This document shows, in pieces, positions 1 to 5,129 of a DNA stretch of 7,686 nt (position 1 is the stretch's first letter; each line of letters starts with the position of its first letter). Origin of the DNA: Oscillospiraceae bacterium (lineage in GTDB: Bacteria; Bacillota; Clostridia; Oscillospirales; Oscillospiraceae); NCBI GenBank assembly GCA_024404215.1, contig JAKSQI010000074.1:1-7686 (forward strand), read 5' to 3'. A program made the position numbers and the translations under genes. The notes under the pieces are model-generated. The model saw only the letters and a program-made list of their open reading frames with translations. It had not been told where the DNA came from and made no database searches.

Positions 1-194
1 TTCAGATGCCCAGCGGCATTCCCGTAGCCACCGTAGCAGCGGATGGCGCTGCCAACGCTGCCTGGCTGGCCATGCAGATTCTGGCCGTTTCCGATGACGA
101 ACTGGCCGCCAAGCTGGATGCCGCCCGCGCTGCGAATGCCGCCAAGGTTCTCGCCAAGGATAAGGCCCTGCAGGAAAAGCTCGCTGCTGAATAA
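1..194 (+). CDS. purE: PurE, N5-carboxyaminoimidazole ribonucleotide mutase, C-terminal part
   Basis: The gene is cut by the left edge; about 63 C-terminal codons remain, in the frame starting at base 3, ending at TAA 192-194. PurE converts N5-CAIR to CAIR (class I) in step 6 of purine synthesis in the cytosol. The fragment shows the conserved late-domain wording: MPSGIPVATVA, then AANAAWLAMQILA, then an Ala/Lys-rich amphipathic tail that in class I enzymes packs across the octamer. The ATG at base 6 is an internal methionine of this motif, not a start. The N-terminal substrate-binding loops are outside the window, so class I (with PurK) versus class II (direct carboxylation) is inferred only from the C-terminal wording. 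The downstream purM, 43 bp away on the same strand, supports the call. Confidence 0.85.
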   Translation, partial: QMPSGIPVATVAADGAANAAWLAMQILAVSDDELAAKLDAARAANAAKVLAKDKALQEKLAAE

Positions 195-204
195 AGAATA
201 CAAG

Positions 205-219
205 CGGGCTAACTGCCCG
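205..219 (+). other. Small stem-loop between purE and purM
   Basis: CGGGC at 205-209 pairs with GCCCG at 215-219 around the loop TAACT. It lies 10 bases after the purE stop and 6 bases before the purM Shine-Dalgarno sequence. There is no T-run after it, so it is not an intrinsic terminator. It may protect mRNA ends or separate purE translation from purM, but a 5-bp stem is weak evidence and could be chance. Confidence 0.3.
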
Positions 220-237
220 AGAAAAGGAAGGTTTACT

Positions 238-1272
238 ATGAAAGAATCCTACTCTGCCAGCTATGCTCAGGCCGGTGTTGATATTACTGCCGGCTATAAA
301 TCCGTTGAGCTGATGAAAAAGCATGTCGCCCGCACCGTTATTCCCGGTGCTGATATCGGCATCGGTGGTTTTGGTGGGCTGTTCGCTTTGGATATGGCCG
401 GCATGAAGGAGCCGGTACTGGTTTCCGGAACCGACGGCGTTGGAACCAAGCTGAAGATTGCCCTGCTGATGGACAAGCACGACACCATTGGCATTGACTG
501 TGTAGCCATGTGCGTTAACGATATCATTTGCTGCGGCGCCAAGCCCCTCTTCTTCCTCGATTACATTGCCTGCGGCAAGAATATTCCTGAAAAGATTGCC
601 ACCATTGTCGGCGGCGTAGCTGAGGGCTGCGTTCAGTCCGGCTGTGCCTTGATTGGCGGTGAAACAGCTGAACACCCCGGCATGATGCCCGAGGACGAAT
701 ATGACCTGGCCGGCTTCTCCGTAGGTGTGGTTGACCGCAGCCGTGTTCTGGACAAGAACACCGTTAAGGCCGGGGATGTTCTCATCGCCCTGCCCTCCAC
801 CGGCATTCACTCCAACGGTTTCTCTCTGGTTCGCAAGGTTTTTGATGTTGAAAACGCAGATTTAGGTCTCTATGTTAACGAGCTGGGCACCACTCTTGGT
901 GAAGCTCTGCTGACCCCCACCAAGATTTATGTCAAGCCCGTTCTGGCTTTGCTGGACAAGGTTCAGGTTAAGGGCATTTCTCATATCACCGGCGGCGGCT
1001 TCTATGAAAATATGCCCCGCAGCCTGCCTGACGGCATGGGCGTTACCATTCCCAAGGCCGGTTTGAAGATTCCCCCCATTTTTGATTTGCTGCAGAAAAC
1101 CGGCAGCATTCCCGAGCGTGACATGTTCAACACCTATAACATGGGCGTCGGTATGAGCATCATTGTAAGCCCCGAGGACGCTGACACTGCCGTGGCAACC
1201 TTGAAGGCCGCCGGCGAGGAAGCCTATGTCATTGGTCAGGTTAAGGCCGGTGAGGGGGTAGACCTGTGCTGA
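238..1272 (+). CDS. purM: PurM, phosphoribosylformylglycinamidine cyclo-ligase (AIR synthetase)
   Basis: The 344-residue protein has the usual PurM length. It closes the imidazole ring of FGAM using ATP to give AIR (step 5, cytosol, homodimer). The ATG at 238 is chosen because GGAAGG (226-231) stands 6 bases upstream and the protein then begins with the family pattern SASYAQAGVDI; the frame is open farther upstream, back through purE, but those residues are not PurM-like. Visible motifs: SGTDGVGTKL at residues 63-72 (nucleotide binding), DCVAMCVNDI at 87-96, GGETAEHPGM at 140-149 (clostridial variant of the usual ETAEMPG), HSNGFSLVRK at 201-210, HITGGGFYENMPR at 249-261 and FNTYNMGVGM at 307-316. 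The domain order is an N-terminal PurM fold and a C-terminal PurM domain, as in the related PurL. Its last 7 bases overlap purN, which suggests translational coupling. Nothing is missing or unusual. Confidence 0.97.
   Translation: MKESYSASYAQAGVDITAGYKSVELMKKHVARTVIPGADIGIGGFGGLFALDMAGMKEPVLVSGTDGVGTKLKIALLMDKHDTIGIDCVAMCVNDIICCGAKPLFFLDYIACGKNIPEKIATIVGGVAEGCVQSGCALIGGETAEHPGMMPEDEYDLAGFSVGVVDRSRVLDKNTVKAGDVLIALPSTGIHSNGFSLVRKVFDVENADLGLYVNELGTTLGEALLTPTKIYVKPVLALLDKVQVKGISHITGGGFYENMPRSLPDGMGVTIPKAGLKIPPIFDLLQKTGSIPERDMFNTYNMGVGMSIIVSPEDADTAVATLKAAGEEAYVIGQVKAGEGVDLC
1252..1258 (+). promoter_or_regulatory. Shine-Dalgarno sequence for purN, inside purM
   Basis: GAGGGGG lies in the last codons of purM, 7 bases before the GTG at 1266. 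It supports that GTG, which overlaps the purM stop (1270-1272), as the purN start. The spacing is ideal for a start that reuses ribosomes finishing purM. Confidence 0.7.
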
Positions 1273-1865
1273 AAGCCAGAATAGCGGTTCTGGTTTCCGG
1301 CGGTGGCACCAATCTGCAGGCTCTGCTGGATTCACAGGGCACCCTTCTCAACAGCGGCGAAATTGTTTTGGTAGTTTCCAACAACGCTAACGCCTACGCT
1401 CTTCAGCGGGCCGCCAAGGCCGGCGTGGAAAGCGCCGTTGTGCTGAAGAAGGATGGCTGCTTTGAGGAGCGTCTCATTGCCCTGCTGGAGGAAAAGCAAA
1501 TTGACCTGATTATTCTGGCTGGCTTTATGTCCATTCTGTCGGCCGGCTTCACCTCCCGTTTTGCCAACCGTATCCTCAACGTTCATCCCTCCCTGATTCC
1601 CTCCTTCTGCAGCCAGGGCTACTACGGTCTGCGTGTCGATGAGGAGGACCTGCGCTGCGGCGGCAGGATTACCGGTGCAACTGTGCACCTGGTGAACGAG
1701 ATTCCCGATGGCGGCCGCATTCTGCTGCAGAAGGCCGTCGCCATTGAAGAAAACGACACCCCTGAGGTTCTGCAGAAGCGGGTTATGGAGCAGGCCGAAT
1801 GGCTGCTGCTTCCCCGGGCCGCTGAGCTTATGAGCCGTGAAATATTGGAGGCAACACATGATTGA
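1266..1865 (+). CDS. purN: PurN, phosphoribosylglycinamide formyltransferase (10-formyl-THF dependent)
   Basis: The 199-residue protein has normal PurN length. It formylates GAR to FGAR with 10-formyltetrahydrofolate (step 3, cytosol). The start is GTG 1266, giving MLKARIAVLVSGGGTNLQAL; this is the phosphate-binding loop expected at the N-terminus of GAR transformylases (residues 8-20). AGFMSILSAGF (85-95) leads into NVHPSLIP (105-112), which carries the catalytic Asn105 and His107. D148 in NEIPDGG matches the catalytic Asp of the E. coli enzyme, so the Asn-His-Asp set is complete. The segment FCSQGYYGLRV (114-124) is the clostridial version of the substrate loop. Two local oddities: Arg151 follows DGG where Pro is usual, and the loop at 125-134 is divergent. 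The gene overlaps purM by 7 bp and the next gene by 8 bp, so the three are probably translated together. Confidence 0.95.
   Translation: MLKARIAVLVSGGGTNLQALLDSQGTLLNSGEIVLVVSNNANAYALQRAAKAGVESAVVLKKDGCFEERLIALLEEKQIDLIILAGFMSILSAGFTSRFANRILNVHPSLIPSFCSQGYYGLRVDEEDLRCGGRITGATVHLVNEIPDGGRILLQKAVAIEENDTPEVLQKRVMEQAEWLLLPRAAELMSREILEATHD
1847..1851 (+). promoter_or_regulatory. Shine-Dalgarno sequence deciding the IMP cyclohydrolase start
   Basis: GGAGG, inside the end of purN, is 6 bases before ATG 1858. An earlier in-frame GTG at 1837 would place this sequence inside the gene and add seven residues unlike the family, so ATG 1858 is preferred. Confidence 0.7.
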
Positions 1866-2568
1866 AAACATTCTTGACCATCTGAAAAACACATCCTACC
1901 CCGGCCGCGGCATTCTGATTGGCCGCAACGAAGAGAACACGGCAGCCTATGTGGTATATTTTATCATGGGCCGCAGCTCCAACAGCCGCAACCGTATCTT
2001 TTCCTACACCGATGACGGTATCCGCACTGAGGCCTATGACCCTTCCCTGCTGGAGGATCCTTCCCTGATTATCTACCATCCCGTTCGTCTGGTTGGTGAT
2101 AAGCTGGTGGTTACCAACGGCGACCAGACCGACACCATCCGCGATTATCTGGTTGGTGAGGGTACCTTCCGTGACGCTCTGAAGACCCGCGAGTTTGAGC
2201 CTGACATGCCCAACTGCACTCCCCGCATTTCCGGCATTGTCTTCCCCAACGGCGATTACAGCCTCTCCATTCTCAAGAGCGCTGACAACAATCCGGACAC
2301 CTGCCTGCGCTATTTCTTTGACTATGCCAAGCCTTTGGCCGGTGAAGGCCGCTTTATCAGCACCTATCAGGGAGACGGCTCTCCCCTGCCCAGCTTTGCC
2401 GGTGAGCCTAAGCGGGTTGCCGTTTCCGGCAGCCTGGAGGATTACGCCAACAGCATCTGGGATGCACTGAATGAGGATAACAAGGTTTCCCTTTATGCCT
2501 GCGAGATGAATCTCGCCACCGGCGACATTGAGGAAATGGTCATTAACAAGCACGAGCAAGGAGACTGA
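1858..2568 (+). CDS. purO: Stand-alone IMP cyclohydrolase, archaeal PurO type
   Basis: The 236-residue protein resembles the IMP cyclohydrolase family first described as archaeal PurO (Pfam IMP_cyclohyd), which is also found in many Clostridia. It would close FAICAR to IMP, the last step of the pathway, in the cytosol. The recognised wording is YPGRGI (14-19), then YFIMGRSSNSRNR (34-46), YDPSLLEDPSLIIYHPVR (60-77), VTNGDQTDTI (85-94), FEPDMPNCTPRISG (113-126), LSILKS (136-141), AGEGRFISTY (161-170) and the terminal DEDNKVSLY-like segment (206-213). It is not related to the MGS-like cyclohydrolase domain of fused bacterial PurH. No signal peptide or membrane segment is seen. It overlaps purN by 8 bp and is followed after one base by the AICAR transformylase, so the enzymes for steps 9 and 10 are adjacent but as separate chains. 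The assignment is from remembered family sequence and context, and is strong. Confidence 0.92.
   Translation: MIENILDHLKNTSYPGRGILIGRNEENTAAYVVYFIMGRSSNSRNRIFSYTDDGIRTEAYDPSLLEDPSLIIYHPVRLVGDKLVVTNGDQTDTIRDYLVGEGTFRDALKTREFEPDMPNCTPRISGIVFPNGDYSLSILKSADNNPDTCLRYFFDYAKPLAGEGRFISTYQGDGSPLPSFAGEPKRVAVSGSLEDYANSIWDALNEDNKVSLYACEMNLATGDIEEMVINKHEQGD
2558..2563 (+). promoter_or_regulatory. Shine-Dalgarno sequence for the AICAR transformylase
   Basis: AAGGAG, in the last codons of the cyclohydrolase gene, stands 6 bases before ATG 2570. It selects this start over an in-frame ATG at 2528, which has no such site. The first residues from 2570, including KYGCNPNQ, fit the family. Confidence 0.7.
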
Positions 2569-2569
2569 C

Positions 2570-3754
2570 ATGACAGAATTTGAACTGAAATACGGCTGTA
2601 ACCCCAACCAAAAGCCGGCTAAGCTCACCATGAGTGACGGCCGTGCCCTTCCCTTTGAAATTCTAAGCGGCCGTCCCGGCTACATTAACTTTCTGGACGC
2701 CCTGAACAGCTGGCAGCTGGTCAAGGAACTGAAGGCTGCGGTTAATGCCCCGGCTGCCGCCAGCTTCAAGCATGTCAGCCCCACCTCTGCCAGTACCGGC
2801 ACCCTTCTCTCTGAAGAACTGAAAAAGGCCTGCTTTGTGGATGACATTGAAGGTCTGGATGACAGCGCCATTGCCTGCGCATACGCCAGAGCCCGCGGCG
2901 CTGACCGCATGAGCAGCTTCGGTGACTGGATTGCCCTCAGTGAGCCCTGCGACGCCGTTACCGCTTCCATCATCAAGCGCGAGGTTTCCGACGGCATTAT
3001 TGCCCCGGGCTTTTCGGAGGAAGCTCTGGAGATTCTCCGAACCAAGAAAAAGGGCAATTACAACATCATCAAGATTGATACCGACTACATCCCTCAGGAG
3101 GAGGAAACCAAGCAGGTATTCGGTATTACCTTCCACCAGGGCCGCAACAACTTTGCCATCAATCGTGAGCTGCTGTCCAATGTGGTTACCGCCAATAAGA
3201 ATCTGCCGGAAACCGCCATCCGTGACCTGCTGATCAGCTTGGTCACCCTAAAATACACCCAGTCCAACTCCGTCTGCTTCTGCTATGACGGTCAGGCCAT
3301 TGGTGTAGGCGCCGGCCAGCAGAGCCGTATTCACTGCACCCGGCTGGCAGGCAGCAAGGCAGACAACTGGTTCCTGCGCCAGAGTGCCCGTGTACTGGAG
3401 CTCCCCTTTAAAGACAGCATTGGCCGTGCCGAGCGTGACAATGCCGTAGATATTTATCTGGGTGAGGACCCGGAGGATATTTTGGCCGACGGCAAATGGC
3501 AGGCTCTCTTCACCGAGCAGCCAAAGCCCTTTACCCGAGAAGAAAAGAAGGCCTATCTGGCAACCATTTCCGGCGCTGCTCTGGGCAGTGACGCCTTCTT
3601 CCCCTTCGGCGATAACATTGAGCGGGCTCATCGCAGCGGCGTAAGCTATGTTGCCCAGCCCGGCGGCAGCGTCCGCGACGCTCAGGTTATTGAAACCTGT
3701 GACCGTTTCGGAATGACCATGGCCTTTACCGGCATGCGTCTGTTCCATCATTAA
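2570..3754 (+). CDS. purH: Stand-alone AICAR transformylase (short PurH without the cyclohydrolase domain)
   Basis: The 394-residue protein corresponds to the C-terminal AICAR transformylase part of bifunctional PurH, which is normally about 520 residues; the N-terminal MGS-like IMP cyclohydrolase domain is absent. It transfers the formyl group of 10-formyltetrahydrofolate to AICAR, giving FAICAR (step 9, cytosol). Motifs: KYGCNPNQKP (7-16, matching the RYGENPHQ of fused PurH), FKHVSP (66-71) with the catalytic Lys67-His68 pair, DRMSSFGDWIALSE (112-125), KYTQSNSV (228-235), GVGAGQQSRIHC (245-256), SDAFFPFGD (340-348), QPGGSVRD (363-370) and the C-terminal AFTGMRLFHH. This is a complete gene of a known clostridial subfamily, not a truncated PurH: start, ribosome binding site and N-terminus are all in order. 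The missing activity is supplied by the gene immediately upstream. Confidence 0.95.
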   Translation: MTEFELKYGCNPNQKPAKLTMSDGRALPFEILSGRPGYINFLDALNSWQLVKELKAAVNAPAAASFKHVSPTSASTGTLLSEELKKACFVDDIEGLDDSAIACAYARARGADRMSSFGDWIALSEPCDAVTASIIKREVSDGIIAPGFSEEALEILRTKKKGNYNIIKIDTDYIPQEEETKQVFGITFHQGRNNFAINRELLSNVVTANKNLPETAIRDLLISLVTLKYTQSNSVCFCYDGQAIGVGAGQQSRIHCTRLAGSKADNWFLRQSARVLELPFKDSIGRAERDNAVDIYLGEDPEDILADGKWQALFTEQPKPFTREEKKAYLATISGAALGSDAFFPFGDNIERAHRSGVSYVAQPGGSVRDAQVIETCDRFGMTMAFTGMRLFHH

Positions 3755-3775
3755 TCCGGAAAAGGAGACATAAAC

Positions 3776-5041
3776 ATGAAAGTCATGGTAATCGGCAGCG
3801 GCGGCCGCGAGCACACCATTATCAAGTCTTTGAAGAAGAGTCCGGAAATTACCAAGCTCTATGCTCTTCCCGGCAATGGCGGCATGGCCGCTGATGCCGA
3901 GTGTGTTGCCATCGGTGCCAAGGATTTGGAGTCTGTTGTCCGTTTTGCTCAGGAAAATCAGATTGACTATGCCGTTGTAGCCCCTGATGATCCTCTGGTT
4001 TTGGGCATGGTAGATGCTCTGGAAGCCGTAGGCGTTCCCTGCTTCGGCCCCCGGAAGAATGCCGCCATCATTGAGGGCAGCAAGGTCTTCTCCAAGAACC
4101 TGATGAAGAAATACGGCATCCCAACAGCTGCCTACGAAACCTTTGATGACATGGCTGCCGCTTTGGCCTACTTGGACACCGCAGCTATTCCCACCGTTGT
4201 CAAGGCAGATGGTCTGGCACTGGGCAAGGGCGTTATCATCGCCGAAACCCGCGAAAATGCCAAGGCTGCTGTCAAAAGCATGATGGAGGACAAGCAGTTC
4301 GGCGAATCCGGCAGCCACATTGTCATTGAGGAATTCCTCACCGGCCCTGAGGTATCCGTTCTGGCCTTTACCGACGGCAGCTGTGTTAAGCCCATGGTCT
4401 CTTCCATGGACCACAAACGGGCTTTGGACAATGACAAGGGCTTGAATACCGGCGGCATGGGCACCATTGCCCCCAACCCCTATTACACCAAAGAAATAGC
4501 TGACATCTGCATGGAAACCATTTTCCTGCCTACCATTCAGGCCATGAATGCAGAAGGCCGTACCTTCAAGGGCTGCCTCTACTTTGGTCTGATGCTGACT
4601 CCCAATGGCCCCAAGGTCATTGAATATAACTGCCGCTTTGGCGACCCGGAAACCCAGGTGGTTCTCCCTCTGCTGGAAAGTGACCTGTTTACGGTTATGC
4701 GTGCCGTTACGGAAGGCCGTTTGGCGGAAACCGAGGTCAAATTCTCCGACGGCAGCGCCTGCTGCATCGTCAAAGCTTCTCATGGCTACCCCCAGAAATA
4801 CGAAACCGGCTTTGAAATCACCATTCCCCAGGATTTGGATGCTCAGGTATTTGTTGCCGGTGCCAAGCTGGCTGATGGCAAGCTTCTGTCCAGCGGCGGC
4901 CGTGTACTGGGTGTTACTGCAACAGCCCCCACGCTGGCTCAAGCCATTGAAAAGGCCTATGCCAATGCCGACCGTGTAACCTTTGCCAATGCTTTCTGCC
5001 GCCGTGATATCGGCCAGCGGGCTTTAGCCGCAGGCAAGTAA
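3776..5041 (+). CDS. purD: PurD, phosphoribosylamine-glycine ligase (GAR synthetase)
   Basis: The 421-residue protein has normal PurD length. It joins glycine to phosphoribosylamine with ATP to give GAR (step 2, cytosol, monomeric). The ATG follows AAAGGAG (3761-3767) by 8 bases and the protein begins directly with the PreATP-grasp motif VMVIGSGGREH (3-13). The ATP-grasp domain follows: EGSKVFSKNLMKKYGIPTA (100-118), VVKADGLALGKGV (141-153), IEEFLTGPEVSV (184-195), MDHKRALDNDKGLNTGGMGT (211-230) and EYNCRFGDPETQ (283-294). The C-terminal domain shows GRVLGVTA (385-392 region) and RRDIGQRAL (409-417). APDDPLV (69-75) replaces the commoner GPEAPLV; this is the wording I recall for clostridial PurD, so I do not treat it as a defect. 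It follows the transformylase gene by 21 bp and precedes the structured purL leader. Confidence 0.97.
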   Translation: MKVMVIGSGGREHTIIKSLKKSPEITKLYALPGNGGMAADAECVAIGAKDLESVVRFAQENQIDYAVVAPDDPLVLGMVDALEAVGVPCFGPRKNAAIIEGSKVFSKNLMKKYGIPTAAYETFDDMAAALAYLDTAAIPTVVKADGLALGKGVIIAETRENAKAAVKSMMEDKQFGESGSHIVIEEFLTGPEVSVLAFTDGSCVKPMVSSMDHKRALDNDKGLNTGGMGTIAPNPYYTKEIADICMETIFLPTIQAMNAEGRTFKGCLYFGLMLTPNGPKVIEYNCRFGDPETQVVLPLLESDLFTVMRAVTEGRLAETEVKFSDGSACCIVKASHGYPQKYETGFEITIPQDLDAQVFVAGAKLADGKLLSSGGRVLGVTATAPTLAQAIEKAYANADRVTFANAFCRRDIGQRALAAGK

Positions 5042-5129
5042 GCAGCTAACAGCGGCAGGATTCACCTGCCCAGTCCCCCGAGGGGGCTATCACCTGCGGC
5101 AAATGCCGCAGCATGTGGAGTGATTTATC
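5042..5129 (+). promoter_or_regulatory. Structured purD-purL intergenic region with three consecutive stem-loops
   Basis: In 88 bp there are three near-adjacent inverted repeats. Stem 1: GGCAGG 5054-5059 with CCTGCC 5065-5070, loop ATTCA. Stem 2: AGTCCCC 5072-5078 with GGGGGCT 5082-5088 (one G-T pair), loop CGA. Stem 3: CTGCGGC 5094-5100 with GCCGCAG 5105-5111, loop AAAT. TCACCTGC occurs twice (5062-5069, 5090-5097), once in each outer stem region, so strands could be exchanged between structures. None is followed by a T-run, so a simple terminator is unlikely. I matched no riboswitch class known to me; the ZTP and glutamine RNA motifs were considered and not found. The role could be mRNA processing or stability, or control of purL translation. 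Confidence 0.55.
5091..5120 (+). promoter_or_regulatory. Third stem-loop adjoining the purL Shine-Dalgarno sequence
   Basis: The 7-bp stem (5094-5100 with 5105-5111) ends 5 bases before the purL ribosome binding site GGAG (5117-5120). If bases 5112-5114 bulge out, CAC at 5091-5093 can pair with GTG at 5115-5117, drawing the first G of the site into the helix. Alternatively ATCAC (5089-5093) can pair with GTGAT (5120-5124). Either could limit purL initiation. The pairings are seen in the sequence; the regulatory role is inferred. Confidence 0.35.

Noticed and set aside
43..237. N-terminal extension of purM back through purE
   Set aside because: The frame is open, but the residues are a shifted reading of purE and rich in Pro and Trp; the strong ribosome binding site and the PurM-like N-terminus place the start at 238.
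2570..3754. purH as a truncated pseudogene lacking its N-terminal domain
   Set aside because: It has its own start and ribosome binding site, a complete transformylase domain with Lys67-His68, and a cyclohydrolase gene next to it that supplies the missing activity.
3248..4942. A 564-codon open frame on the - strand opposite purH and purD
   Set aside because: It is antisense to two clearly recognised genes, its translation is low-complexity Gly/Ala/Asn/Gln-rich with no recognisable motif, and biased codon use on the + strand explains the lack of stops.
5072..5090. Intrinsic terminator after purD
   Set aside because: The GC-rich stem with a 3-base loop resembles one, but the bases after it are CTATCACC with no T-run, and purL follows in the same direction.
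5042..5129. Known purine-related riboswitch (ZTP, guanine or PRPP type) upstream of purL
   Set aside because: The conserved core sequences of these classes, as far as I recall them, are not present, and the 88-bp region is short for most of them.
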